Assembly (NCBI RefSeq): GCF_947179165.1
Contig: NC_077241.1
Coordinates: 78,641,648 to 78,705,647 of the forward strand
Length of the DNA stretch: 64,000 nucleotides
Reading direction: 5' to 3'
From: Solanum dulcamara
Lineage: Eukaryota > Streptophyta > Magnoliopsida > Solanales > Solanaceae
In this document: positions 11,289 through 25,600 of the stretch, in pieces
Position numbering within the stretch: position 1 is the first letter of the stretch
Layout of the letters: the number at the start of each line of letters is the position of its first letter
The notes under the pieces: model-generated
What the model was told of the DNA's origin: nothing
Database searches by the model: none
Seen by the model: the letters and a program-made list of their open reading frames with translations, nothing else
Program-made: the position numbers and the translations under genes

Positions 11289-13299
11289 TCTTAAAATCAG
11301 TAAAAGGGCCTTGTTGCAAGCCCAAACATCTCTTATGGGTCAGTCCATCTCAGTTGCAAAACTAAGAATTCATTTCCTCTCCTTTCACTTTTTTTTCTTT
11401 TTTTTTTTTTCTCTTGGGAAAAAATATCCAAACTTTATACCATATGTACATGCCTAGATGATCTCAATTGCTGATCAACAAGGCTCATGGCCTAGGGTAG
11501 AGATGTCTATTGCTCTTAGGAGTACTTACCTAAGGTAGACCTAAATGGTTGAACTTACGTTATAATGATTTGAATTAAGTCGACTAAATGATTTAGCTTA
11601 TGTCATAGTTTGTGGCCACAAGGGCTTTTAAAATAGAAAAATATACCCCGGACAGCTATAGAAGGTAACTTATAAATTCACCCTAACCAATAGTACTTTT
11701 TGATAGTAGTAATTAGTTCATCAACCAAATTAGTGAAATATAGAGTATTGAAGATGTGTAAAATATAGGTCGTTGGTGTAATTTATAACAAGAAGTGTAA
11801 TTGAAAATATATTTTGCAAAAATGCATTTGAAGTTTTCTGCAAAAGTAGTTTGATATTTAATGTAAGGAAGTATAAACACAGTAGAGTTATGAAAACTAA
11901 AAGAATTAGGTATTGCTCTACCATACTCATTTATGAGCAATATATACAAATCAATGAATTGAACTAATTCCAAAGCAAAATAGTACTATAACATCATGAC
12001 TTTCTCATTACTATTATTCTTTTCTCAAAAATACTAGTTTTCCCATTCTTTATTTTTATATTTATCAAAGAATTAATAAAAGGAGATATAGTATATCGAT
12101 CCCCTCTTATACGTCTATTATAAGTTATTAGTTTAGGATGTTATTTTTGATATTTCGAATAAGGAAAAGGGACACGCAAGTTTGATCGTTAAAATTTTAT
12201 TTATAAAAAAAATAGATTATCGAAAAGGTCACTCTCAGCCGGACTCAAAATAAAAGGCCGTAGCTAGAATGTAATATTTCTTCTTTATTGTATTTGCCAT
12301 ATTCAAAACCTCAATAATGATAAACCCAACATTCAAGTCAACTTAAATGCAATAAATCCCAACACCAGATCTTCTCCCTTATGGTTAGTTAAAATCAATA
12401 ATAATTTATAAATGCACCAAAAGACAAAAAAGATACTCACCATTTACTACACTTATAATCTTAGTAATGATGTTTTAAATCTCTAAATTGAACTATTACA
12501 ACTCTACGTAGTTATTTAATATTAGGGGTGGTATGAAAAAAAATTAATAAAAAAACTTTCTTGATTTGGTCAAATGAACAACTAAAATGAAATAATTACT
12601 TTTGATATAGGAGCTAAGTAAAATGAAACGAGAGGAATACCACTTATCTAAATTTAATGGGCAGAGTTACGACTGTATCAAGCCGTGGGGGATCCAAAAA
12701 TATATGTAATGAGATTTATAAAAATTTATTTGGTCATAATTATTTTTCAACGAAGGAAAATCAGTTGAATCCTTAAGACAGTGTAGCTTTATCTCTGGAC
12801 CAAATACTAGATTGATCGAAAAGCAGGCAAGCTGACTCAAACACCATTGCTATAAAAAAAATACTATATTTCTAAGTAATTAAACTCAGAAATAAGTTCA
12901 ATGCACCAAAAATGGAATCTTGGTTCTTACTAATATATATATATTTGTTGTATATTTATGAACCAAAAACTATCAACTACGATAAGATCACCAGTTCTAT
13001 TTATATTTCTGCAGTAAATGTCGAATTAATGACAGCGGAAAAAACGGAGTCAAAATTCAAAGAATTTAATTAATTTAATAAATTGGATTTCTTTAATCTT
13101 TCCCATAAAAAGAAAGTGGGATTAAAGCAATTAAAGAGCTGTTTGTATCTTCTTTTAATTATTGGCTTTATGTGTATGGGGCACTGTGCCTATGTCTTTT
13201 ATTGTGGAATTTAATTCAACCTTTTCCCATTTATTAATTAATCCTTTTTTCATTTAAAATAAACAATTACAAGATTTCAATAATAATAATAATAATATA
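11289..13299. other. Intergenic AT-rich DNA
   Basis: Both strands were scanned; only short stop-rich frames are seen. No gene, RNA or clear transposon end is recognised. Confidence 0.5.
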
Positions 13300-13586
13300 C
13301 TTCCTATATACTATATTAGATAGGCATCTTACTAAAAATATTTATCTCATATCACTTGATCACTTACTAAATTAAAATATAATTAATTAAATTTTTCCTA
13401 TTTTACCCCTACAATTAATATGACATTTTGAATGTAAACAATTCTCAATACTAGTTATTTCTATACTCTATGTATATTGCATTGATATAAACAAAAGGCA
13501 AAATGGTAAAGTCTTCCTAATATATTAATAATTTTTTAATCACTGTGTAAAATTGGAAGTGTCCGTCTAATATAAAACGGAGGGAG
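13300..13586. mobile_element. Stowaway-type MITE
   Basis: Left end CTTCCTATATACTATATTAG and right end (complement) CTCCCTCCGTTTTATATTAG are terminal inverted repeats of the classic CTCCCTCCGT kind, each bordered by TA, the Tc1/mariner target duplication. The interior is AT-rich and non-coding. Confidence 0.8.
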
Positions 13587-13935
13587 TATTCAATATAATT
13601 CTACATGTAAAGTTTGAAAATGATAGATTATAAACAATCTTATCTCTAAGAAATAAATCATATATTACAACAATATAGAAAAGAAAAAAGATACCGCAAA
13701 TAATAGAGAATATATCATATAGCCTTCAAAAGAAAGAATATCAACAACAAAATAATGTGGTATCAACATGCAAAGAACAACAGATGGAAAAGAAAATGGA
13801 GGACGAGAAACTATGAGAATATTGTATTACAAATACTATCGATATGGTAGAAAAAATAGGTACGATGCGTTAAACTACCACCAAGCCTATCCCATAGGCA
13901 AGCAAGATAAGGCTTCACTAAACAATTACAAGATA

Positions 13936-14208
13936 CTCCTTTCGTTCTTATTTACTTATCAAATATTTTTTAATTTGATTTTTTTTTTTACTTGTTAATT
14001 TTGACAAATCAAGAAAGGATAAAAAAAAATTCTTATTATATCCTTAATTTATTACTATTGAGTTAATGTCTTTAAAAAATATAATGAGTAAAATATAATT
14101 AAAACTCTATCAATTAATTGGGATAAAATGGTAAGCTCATTATACCAATAATTCTTTTTTAATAGCATGTCAAGTCAAAATTTGACAAATAAAAAAGAAT
14201 AAAGGGAG
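13936..14208. mobile_element. Stowaway-type MITE
   Basis: Left end CTCCTTTCGTTCTTATTTAC and right end (complement) CTCCCTTTATTCTTTTTTAT match as inverted repeats, continuing to TTATCAAAT and TTGTCAAAT. TA dinucleotides flank both ends. Non-coding. Confidence 0.75.
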
Positions 14209-14707
14209 TAATTTTTTTTAAAAAAAATTAAACTGTTTTTCAGCATAAATTATGGCACGGTGCAGACTCTATTGAAGAACCCCAAAAAATTAATTGAAAA
14301 TTTGTAGTTTAGTCCAGGCAAAGTATAGTCGTGCACACGAGTGATGTTACATTATTATTATTCTAGATATTATATTAGTTCTAATTAAACCTCTCTAGTT
14401 TAATCACAATTAATGCTAAACCCTCTAGCTTAATCACTATACATTAATGTTAATCTCCTCTAGTTTATTCCTTAATAATGTACTTAGATGTTGTCTCTAT
14501 TAAACTGAAACAGCTTTAAGAATCACAACCTATTCTACCAAAAATAAAATAAAATAAAAATTACAACCTGACAATCCACCCAACTTAGACCAAAAGGTTT
14601 TATACTAGTGGATGAAAAATACAATATACGCACGGTCCATTAGTTTTATACCTTGATATTTTATTATCATATTTTTTTTATAATTCCGTTTCAAATAATT
14701 ATTTTTT

Positions 14708-14835
14708 TGAGAGAAGAGTTTATCGGAAACAACTTTTCTATTCCACAAATGTAGAAGAAACCTTCGCATATATCTTATTCTTTCTATACACACTATTGTA
14801 AGATTACACTGAAATTTTATTGTTGTTGTTATTCA
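14708..14835 (+). mobile_element. Degenerate tRNA-type SINE relic
   Basis: The stretch GAGTTTATCGGAAACAACTT, followed by a CTTCGCATATATCTTA region, ATACACACTA, GATTACACTG and a TTGTTGTTGTT tail, matches the 3' half of a common Solanaceae SINE. Many substitutions indicate an old copy. Confidence 0.6.
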
Positions 14836-15789
14836 TGTGTAATAATATTTAAATTTAATGAATTGAACTTTTAAGATTTTCAAAAGTACAATATGTTTGA
14901 TCTTAAAATTTTTAAATGATATTAGTCCATAACTCCATATATTAGCTGAATTCCCCACATGGATGCTTAGCCATTGCTGACTTGGAATTCCTTGATTTTC
15001 ATTTTAAAAATCTTATAGTAATTAATATCCAACTTAATAATTCCCTAATCACTCTTAAGCTTGTCTACTCTTTCGTTAATCATTTGCTTCTAAAATCTTA
15101 AGATAATTAAGTTACCTTTGGGGTACCTTAATTGTACTATAAATTGTCCTTTTGATTAATAGCATGTGTTGGCATAGATCATTTTTCCATTTTTAATTTA
15201 CTTTTGTGTTGTCTACTTCAATTCATTTTAGACAAAAAGTAGTGATGAGTCATACTTCTCTTTTAATTATTATTATTATTATTATTATTATTATAAGTTT
15301 AATAAATAATTAAAGTGAGGACTAAAAGAATATATGCATTTTGTAAGAAGCAAAAGTGAACTTTAAGCAAACAAAACGAATTGAGACAGAATTAATGTTA
15401 CAAAAAAAACTATAGTCAACCCTAGTTTAATTTTATATGATTCCATAATGGAGCAAAAATTAAAATATTATATTATATATGTATAGAAATACATTCCAAG
15501 AGTACTATTTCAGTATCTTAATGTCCCCTAGCTACCTAAACCTATATTTCACATTTAAAACTTACATTTATATTAGTCAGATTACATACAAGCTGCATAA
15601 ATAATAAATTAAATATATTTTGTTTGGGTGAAAAAGAAGTAATTGCCTCATTTATTCACGGCAAATATAAAAAACTTCAATTGACTAGGAGGTAGGCAGA
15701 GACCAGAGTACTAAGCCAAAACAAAAAAAAATGAAAAAGAAAACTTTTATAATGAAATTTTTTTATTAAGAAAGAGTAAAATATTAGTT

Positions 15790-16035
15790 TATTTAAAAAA
15801 GAACGTCTCTTTCCTTTTTTTAGCAGTCCTTTAGTTTTAATTTTTCACATACATATTTAAGATTATAAAATTAAAGGACATTTTGATACATTCTACGTAT
15901 CTTTACTATAAGATCATAATATATATTTTTCTTGGAACGGAAGGATTTTATCTATATATTAAGGTTCTAGATTATAATATTTAAATTTTTTTTACTTTCT
16001 TAAACTTTATGTCAAGTCAAACCAGATAAACTTTA
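15790..16035. mobile_element. Old MITE-like repeat
   Basis: This stretch and 19853-20091 share an interior of the form TTTAGTT..TTTTTCACAT..AAAATTAAAGGACAT..TTATGTCAAGTCAAAC, typical of an abundant non-autonomous repeat. The ends here are eroded. Confidence 0.4.
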
Positions 16036-16575
16036 AACAAGGGGAGCGTGCACTATTAAAAAAAAAGACTTAGCGACTTACTACGTACATTTATAGCCAA
16101 ACAATAAAATTTGCTCCTAATGATCATTTTCAGTGACAAATTAAGGACGAATTTCTATTAACTGCGAGAAAATTAGCGATGAAATTCATAACTAAATTCA
16201 GTTTAGTTTTGGGTGGTGGCACTTTTAATCAACTAATCCAAAAAGGACTAAACTCCTAACAGACTTAATTATATTTGTTTAACAAAAAATATATAAAGGA
16301 AGTCATGATTTCTAACGGAGAATGGACTAAAAAAAGAGAAACATCATGCTTCATGCTTATGTAGACTAATCTATATTAAAAAAATAGATCCCTAAATTAG
16401 TTTAAATTGATTATTTTTAGCTAGTAATATGTAATTAACTAAAAAACTGTAGAATATAGTGTTGTTGCATGTTTAAGTAAGATGGTAGAACTATTCACTT
16501 TATTTCTATATAATATGATAGGAAAAAATGTATGAATATTCCTTCATTAAATATTTAAATACAACACAATATTAT

Positions 16576-18829
16576 TGTAATGACCCGTTAGGTCATTTTG
16601 AGAACGAGTCCTCCTCCTTTCATACGAGATCCTTCCCGTAAAATTTTAATGGGTTATTTGGATTATTCAGTAACTTTGGTTAATTAGTTGAGGAATAATT
16701 TTAGAGAATTAATTTAATTAATGGGCTAAAATGTTAATTTACTTAATACCCTATATCACTTTTCTTATATTTATTAAAATAGGTGAGTAGGATTTGTAAA
16801 ATTTAATACATAATTAGTTTGGAAAAGAAAAAAAAATAATAAAAGAAAAAAAAATAAGAATTATATATATATATAAAATCTGATGGCCTAATGCCATCAG
16901 ATGTAACGAAGAAAAGAGAACAACGCCGACGAACACTGGGAGAGAAAAAAAAATACGGAGGAAGAAAGAAAAGAAAGGGGAAAAGAAAAATAAAGGAGAA
17001 GAGAAAAATAGGGATTTTTATTCCAAAGCGTCAAGGTAATTATTCTCATCCTTTCTATTAAATTTTCATGTGATTATGAACATATTTTTAGGGTATATTG
17101 GTGGAGAAACAATGTTGAAATAAGAAAATATGACCCTAGGGTTCTTCATATAAAATCTTGATTTGGGGGTCGAATAACGATCCGTTTTAGCTGAAATTTG
17201 ACGTGTGAGTTTATTTTATCATGAGTGAACATAATCAGAAAGAAAATTTCAGATTAGACTTCAATGACATAAAATAAGTTAGTTCCCGAATTTTGATATA
17301 TTGAGATAGATAATTAAATATTAGGTATATTATATTTTATGAATTTCATTAAATTTATGATATTGGAGAAATTAGAACCTAACCCTAGGCTTAAAATTTG
17401 GAAATATGAGAGTTGACATGTTATTTGACATCAACATTAGGAACTTGATTATAGATTTGGATAGGTTTTGGGTCTAGGCTAGACATATAATAATATGGGT
17501 GTTGTTAGTTTCAAAATCTTATTGTGGTTATTTATTTGATTAGAATATACTTATTTGGAGGCCTAACGAAAAGGGAAGGCTCAAGTACCGGAGTAATTGC
17601 TTGATTAATTAAGGCAAGTGAATTTCTAAACCTCAGTTTAAGCTTATAGATGCTTGTATTTCCGTGTCATATATACTAGGAAGTAATGAGAATTGGACTG
17701 GATTATTGACTGTATGATTGACCTTAAAAAATGGAGATGAGGGGTATAAAATGGTGATCTAATGACATGTATTGGTGGAATTGATATGTTGTGATTTTGG
17801 GCATGTGAAATGACTATGTTGATGTGAGATAGGAAAAATTATTGTTGTTGTCATGTTATTATCGTGAATTATATGAACATGAATTGATTGCATTGGTTCT
17901 GACATATTGTGTTGAGACTGAAAATGATATGAAACAAAAGGGGTCGGGCCACACGCTCCGTGGCAGGTATATGAAACAAAGGGGTCGGGCCACACGCTCC
18001 GTGGCAAGTATTATGAAATAAAGGGGTCGGGCCACACGCTCCGTGGCAAGATATATATATTGAGGGGACGGGCCACACGTTCCGTGGCAGGTTACATGGA
18101 CAGAAATGTCCCCCATGGGTTCCGGACTGTGATTCAGCGGATGTGTACCGATAGGACAGACATGCATCATTTCATTGCATTGCATTGCACCTTTCTGACA
18201 TTTGTGAATTTGTGTTTACCCCTATATTGCTCTATGTATGTTGAACTTGACTTGGTATGATTCATTGATGAGAATTTGTGGACTGTATTACTGTTGTTAT
18301 CGCACAAGTGTAGAGTTAGGTTGATTTTATGCAGGTTGTAGTTAAGGAGGTTCGGTTGAGAGGACAGGAGTACTTGTATCTATTAAGCTTTGCTTAGTTT
18401 TAGTTATCCACTTGCTAAGTACCGTGTTGTTTGGTACTCACCCCTTGCTTCCACACTTGTGTAGGTTATGAGGCCGGACTTGTTTGATCTCCTAGTGTTT
18501 CCACCACATCTGAGGCTATCATTTCGAGTGTTGAGGTAGCTGTTACATCCATCTAGCGGACACCTATTACTCTTTTATTATGTTTTAGTCCTATTCTAGA
18601 GACAAAGACATTGTGACTGTATTCTCTTTCGCACTTCGGTAATGTATTAGTGGCTTGTACACGTGACAACCAGTCTTGGGGGATTTTGAGATTTTTTATT
18701 TATTTTTTTGACTAAGTTAAACCTTGTTTTATCTCAATTACTTCCGTATTTACTTTCCGTTGGTTATTAGGCTGACTTATCTCGGTGGGTTGAGATGAGT
18801 GCCATCACACCCGAATTCGGATCGTGACA
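16576..18829 (+). mobile_element. Solo LTR, 2.25 kb, with 5-bp target duplication
   Basis: The unit starts TGTAATGACCCG and ends CGGATCGTGACA (TG..CA), and is flanked on both sides by ATTAT (16571-16575 and 18830-18834). No polymerase genes, primer-binding site or second LTR lie nearby, so this is what remains after LTR-LTR recombination. The great length and higher GC of parts suggest a Ty3/gypsy family, which is inference. A tandem GC-rich array sits inside at 17931-18092. Confidence 0.8.
17931..18092 (+). repeat. Four tandem GC-rich units inside the solo LTR
   Basis: Units start at 17931, 17973, 18014 and 18062 (about 42 bp, the last step 48). Each holds GGGCCACACGCTCCGTGGCA, in which GCCAC and GTGGC can pair around a 7-base loop (one unit has CGTTCC). 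Confidence 0.95.
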
Positions 18830-19852
18830 ATTATTTATTTGAGCAAAGTTCATTAGTTTGATACAAAATGTGACAAATTATTATTACTCATTTTTTATCC
18901 CTTAAATTATATTGCTCAATCACTATCATAAGTTAAGTTGTGATAAGATTGATAAAATCATTGTTCTTAATCGGATAAAGTTTCTAATTTGAACTTTGAG
19001 TACAAAATAAAATAGTTTTAATGGACTTTTCCCAATGTATAGAGGTAGAAGTCAACTTCGGTATAATTTTTTCTTAAATTATATTTAAAATTTAAAAAAA
19101 TTATTTAATATATATAAAAAAATAAATTTAAAATCCAATTACAAATACGTGATAATATTATTTTAAAATTTAAATTCATAATATGAAAATTCTGATTTTA
19201 TCTTTGTCGAAACATATATGGAAATTCTAATGAAAATTTCGATATAAATGAAAAATAAATTAAAAAAAATAAATGTATTTATAGAATTCTGCAGAATATA
19301 TTCACTATTGAATGACCACTACTCTTCCATCTCTACTATAGTAAATACAGGGGCACATGATATTAGTTATCGATTCGAATAAATTCAGTAATTTATATTA
19401 AATTTTTTTATTTATATTAAAAATTTATTAAATACTTATAAATGTTTAATTGGTGAATTCAATACTTATAATAATCATGCATACGATAACGAGCAACATA
19501 TACATATATTTATTTCTATATATGATTCGAGAAAATAATTTTCGATAAAAAATAATAATTTATTTCTAAATTCTTGCTCGGAGTAAATATATGAAGAAAA
19601 ATTAAAAAAAAGTTTATGACTTGTCAAATTTCCAAGCCATTCATGACGGCGAAACGTCGACGTCATATGAAAGTACACGTTTCATCTATCTAACGGAGAA
19701 ACACAAACGGTGCCGGTAACGGAAGTATTCAAATGGGTTGGTGGTACGAGCGTCTTTTCACTTTCATTTGTTACGTTTTATTTTACGAAAGTTAAATTAA
19801 CAAATTTTAGAGTTAAATTAAATTAATATTTTAAATTTAACTGTTCAATAAA

Positions 19853-20091
19853 ATTACTTTTTTCAACTCAATTTATTTGTCCTATTTTTTTTTAGTTCGT
19901 TAAAAAAAACATTTTCCTTTTTAATAAGTTTTTAGTTCCAATTTTTCATATGGTAAGTTTAACACTATAAAATTAAAGGGCATCTAGATATATTTAACAT
20001 ATTCTTATTTAAGACAATAAAATTCAAAAGTTTTTTTAAAAAATTTTATGTCAAATTAAACATAAGACAAACAAATTAAAATGAAGAGTAT
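19853..20091. mobile_element. MITE-like repeat related to 15790-16035
   Basis: Ends AATTTATTTGTCCTAT and, on the complement, AATTTGTTTGTCTTATG form an imperfect inverted repeat. The interior shares TTTTTCATATG and TATAAAATTAAAGGGCAT with the 15.8-kb copy. Confidence 0.5.
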
Positions 20092-22574
20092 ATAAGCTAT
20101 AATCTTCCTCATATTAATATGATAAAAAATATTATATTATAAATATTAATAAAAAATTATTGTATTTAACTATCAAAACATGAAACGCGACAAATAAAAT
20201 AATAATAAAATATTATATTATAAAATATTAAATTTAAACAAATAAACTAGATCCGTCATGAAATCTTTTCTGGACTTTCGAGACATAGCCCGTACGGTCT
20301 TGTTGTTCTTCCCATGAGCCTTTTCTCACCTAAATTTTACTCACTCTATTAATTACTCTCCAGCTTTGTAACTTGTAAGTACACAAATTCTACTTCCAAC
20401 TTGCATCCATAAATGTTCAATGAAATAACAATGATCATTTTAGATTGCTGGTTATTTTAGATCTGTTGAGCAAGAGTCCTTTTTCAACGTAATTATTATG
20501 TTTATAATTGAGTTAAATTTTAAATTGAATCGACATTACATATTATTGTTTGAGTCGAATGTTATCTACCTGTCTATAACCATTAGATTAGTTAACTTTT
20601 TAAAAAGTTTATAAATATTTTTCATTTTAACATTTTTATCAAACTAATCAAGCAAATATTATGTTTGATCCATTACCTAAACCTCGCTTTAGGATGTTGA
20701 CATTAACTAACATAACTTCTATTCTTGAGCTGAGAAAATTATTTTAAAGGGTAAAAAACAAAGAGGAAGAAAATAACTTATGTTCTAACTTAAAAGACTC
20801 GATCCATATATAGCATTTTTCATCTGACATTATTTTGACTGTTCAACTAATTACAACAACTATCAGACAAGATTCTTAATCTTTACTAAATATTATTCTT
20901 AATCCTAACACGTCACAAACCTTTATGTTCAAAAAATAAAAAAAATCGACATCTACTATACATAAATAAAAATTAATTTTAACCTTATATATTTAGTATA
21001 GTTTTTCATCGAAGTATCATTATAAAATTCAGAACCCATAAAATTAAAATTTTGGCTTCGCCTCTGTTCGGATGAACCCCCTTGCACTCACGTGGCTTTG
21101 CTACTGGCTGCATCATTTCATGGGCGTCGGACCCTTTATTTATATAATCTTGGGAAATTTTCGTCTTTGAGCAGATTTTTGAAATTAAGTCAGGCCCAAG
21201 CTATCAAATTCTATCGAGATCCTAAGAAGAATTAATTCCGACTTGTTAACATATAGTCTATGTAGCAGTATTTATGAAAGTCAAATAGCAGTAGAATGTA
21301 GTAAGTAATGCTTGAGTAGTAGCCTGCACGAAGGAAAAAACAAATTGGATTAAGTGACTTGAAGCATACACGTACACGCATGCAAAAAATAACATTAACA
21401 TAAATACTATTATACTTGTATAAGAGGGCTAAGTAAGTGATGAATTCATGAAAATCCAGGGGCATCACGTGACTTCACTATTTTAGCCCCATGCTTCATA
21501 AAATCTGACACTCCTATTTCGTTTGACACTAATTTGGGAAAGTAAAGAAAATTTGTGATCTTAAATTAAAAATATGTAAAATGGATAAAAGTATGTGGAA
21601 AGTTGAAACTAAAGAATTGTCAAAAAAGAAAAAAAATATTTTTTTCACATATTAAAAAAAAAATAGGACAAATAAAATCGATATAATATTATATAACAAG
21701 TTCTTTGTTGGTGTATGCAAGAAGAACTAAGAGATCACTCATTGAGATTTTAACCATATCAAAAGCCAATAACTTGTAGATCCTTTTTACTCATATATAT
21801 ATAACACCAACAAATTTCGAAACTTTTTACTTGGAGTTTGAAAGGATACAAATTACTAACATTAAATATTTCATACTTACATGCAACGTACAATATCACA
21901 ATAATCAACGAGCAATGTGGTGGGATAATGAAAAATTCTTCCTCATTAACTAAATGTCTCGAATTCAGTATCTTGAAATGAAAAACTTTCTAATGAGGAT
22001 TTTCATCTTCTGAGTGGGTTTTTCTGTACAAATATAGTCGAACTAGTAAATAAACTTCTAATATTACGCATTAACTTGCTAAACGGAAAGTAAATTAAAA
22101 TACGGAACTCCAAAGCTTTTCGAGCAATTTAATTATTATGTGATAGAAGAAGTAAAACTACTAGAGATATATATAAATGCTCGGAGGAAAAGGGGAAAAA
22201 ATACGAAAAACTCAAATGTAAAAATAATATGGTGGATTGGTAGTTGTAGGGGTACATGTTATACTATATATCATTATTACTAAAAAAAAGTAGGTATCTA
22301 AATTCCAAGTAAGTTAAAGCACTAAACCTCATATATAGAAGATCCAAGTTTTGTCTTCTAATTAAGGTCCCTGCATAGAATTATTTTCAATTTTGATTAA
22401 TTATTTTAATTTTTGGCCTTTTTGCCGGTCGAAATAATAATGTAGAAAAATGATTTTTTTTTCTTTCCTAAAATTTGGAATGAATTGTCGACTATACTAA
22501 ATCTGTCTTATTTCATGTCGTTTTGGAAACGTATTACAAACAATAATACTGCTTTAATACAAAATAATTAAATA

Positions 22575-22623
<49 letters not shown>

Positions 22624-25600
22624 CATGAAGACTACTATCTTCTTTTTCTTCTCTTTCATTTAATTAAAACCAAAATATAACGAATATTCCAATTCGATCA
22701 ATCGATTTGCTTTAATGTTATATGAAAAATATGTCGTTTCATTTTATTTTTTCCCATTTGATGTAAGATAGTGTATATACACTCTCTCTAGTCCCTTTTT
22801 ATATCACATTCTATTCAAGACATAATTTAGTAAAAAGTAAAAAAAATTATGGTTTAATCCTTTAGATGAGTTTGTACCAAAAATTTAATATGATATTTGA
22901 GTGAAATAAAGATTCTTGATTTATATAAATTGAGCTTTCAAATAGGTTATATACACAAATACAAATTTGTTATTTAGCTATTTAATCTAAACCTTAGCTG
23001 TGAGCGATAATTATTTTAAACATTAACTATCCCATTGTATTTATGATTTGATGTTTTCTACTCCATGTAATTTTTCCTAATTATGCCGTTTAACCATAAA
23101 ATTTAAATTCAAAATTCAATTCATACAAATTCAATGTATGAGTTCACACTGAATGAAGTTTTAGTCGCATTATATTAATCTAAGTGTTCCCAAACATGTC
23201 TTTGTTTTTTTCTTCTTCCCAATAATTAATGGGTTCATAATTCAATTATGCAGAGCATAAATCAAGGTACTAATCTAGAACTTAATGCATAATCTTGACT
23301 TCTTAGAACCTAATTAGAAACAACTATAATTCTGTCTCCAATTATAAATGATTAATTTATAGAATTGTTTTTTTTTCTCCATTTTTTTGGTAGCCCGAAG
23401 TAACAAACTCCACTTGCTATCTTGGGGTGATGAATTTTGTTTGTTGTTTTGTAATTTATCATCACCACTTGCAAATAAATTATGAATTAGAAATTTCGTC
23501 TCATCTTGAGAATTCAAAAAATAACCATCATCAAATATTGAAAATTTCGTATTGAAGCTTGACTAATTTGAATTCGTGTATTACAAAATTCAAAACAATG
23601 TTCATATAAAAAGGTTTTTCCTTTTCAAAATTTAAATATTTTTTTTTTAATTAAAAGTAAAAAAATCTCAATCATGGCACGACAGTCCGTTGAAAACTCA
23701 TTTCAAGATTTGAGAAATCAAAACAAATATCAATGCAAATTTTAACGAGAAACTTTCTTTAAGAGTTTTTTTGTCGTTTCTAATGTTTCATAATAGTTTG
23801 TCTTTTTGTGTTTGGTCTTATACACGTTGAAATTTTTGTTTAGTCCAAGAAAAGAAAAGGCTCAACAAGCTCTTATTTTGTCTTTGTGCTAATCCATATA
23901 TAAAACCTTCTTTTTCACTTAGACCATTGGATCTTATAATTAAAATGAATTAAACTAAAACAATTAAGCAATTTTTAAGAACTTTTTCAAGTCTTTTCAC
24001 ACAACACACACATTTTATGATTCAAATGCTTCACTTTCTTTTTTTGAGTTTTCCCAAAATATTCTTCTCTTTTCTTAAATGAATAAGTTTTAATGTATTT
24101 TAAATATTATATATACATATAAAGTTACTCTTTTTTACCAATACAATTTTGTTCTCTATTATCTCAGTATTCAACAAGTTCACTTCATATATTTTCCAAC
24201 AAAATATTACAAAACGATCATATTTAACACTAATTCTAATCGTTGCTCAATATATTATTTTTAGAGTTAAAGTATACACTATTATTATAATTATAAATTT
24301 TTTTATTTTCCTTTCGACGTCTGAACAAGATCCGAGTAAATCAGAATTCATGTTGAAAAGCTTCATATCACCGGGTGGGGGGGGGGTTGTAAACGCTTTC
24401 TAACATAGAAAATTTTATATTGTGGATTAATCTTTGTTTGAGAATGAAAAAGTATATATCACCACGCCCTCGTTGGAACCAATATAAAGAATTTTTTTCA
24501 TCAAATCGTGTTTATCCATTATAGGAGGTAACCTATTTTATTTTTTCAAATTTACAATTTTTGCATTTTAAGAGAACTTTAATTTACCTGTACATGTTTT
24601 AAGTGATCAACTAATTATATCGTAAAAAAAATCATACACTAATAATATATATAACTTAAACCTAGTTTTCTAACCCCAAGATACTATTAATGATATGTGT
24701 CCTTGTACTTGTTATTCATTTACTAATCATCTTAAGTCGTGATTAAATACTAGAGTAGTGTTTCTCACTAACGTCCTTAATTGTTGGTTGTCTCCAACCA
24801 GCCACCGACCCCCCCCCCCCCCCCCAACAACTCCCAATCTAAATAAAACAAAGAAAAAAAGGATCAAATTTTTAGAGGCCTAGTCAGAATTTGGAGATTA
24901 TATGTTTTTATTTATGTTTTTTGATTGGATGATTTCTAAACTAATACTCTATACACAATTAATAAATTTGTATTAAGATACAAATATAGGATTTGATGAA
25001 AATTCTATTGAATTTGATTAAACCCATAAACTATACGGTGCGGATATTGCGATGGACGTGTCATAACTTTGACATCTAAAAATTTTACACACATTTTATT
25101 TTTACTTCGTAAGGATAAAAAATCTATTTTTAAAATAGTAGAAACAAGCAGCTAGGGCCCAAGCAAAATAATAGGAAAAGTTATACGAATTAACAAATAT
25201 TATTAATTTATTATTTAATATAGCTATAATTTAATGTAATTATGAATCGCGACTATAGTTTAATGAAATTTATTATTATACATATCTAGGGGCTCATTAT
25301 AAATCTGGAAGCGAATTTAGGGGCTCATAAACAAATCTCTAAAGCAACTATGTATTTTATTTTGTATTTGTATATTTCAGGGCTCATATATAAATCACTA
25401 AAATAAATTTGTATTTATATAATACAGTGATATATACAAACGGAAAAGCCTTATATGTATAATGCAGCGAGATATACAAACAAAAATTGACATAACAACT
25501 GAAACTATAGCTATTGAATGTAATTAAGTAAACTATTACTAAAGAGCCTAATTATGTATCAAGTCTTTGCTATTTTCGAAAGTCCTTAAAATAATTTTAC

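Noticed and set aside
17859..18185. Minus-strand frames with repeated ATERVARPL- or GACGPTP-like peptides
   Set aside because: They are translations of the 42-bp LTR repeat in different frames, not proteins.
24377..24825. G run and C run facing each other about 420 bp apart
   Set aside because: Simple homopolymers; no further pairing around them, so no element is inferred.
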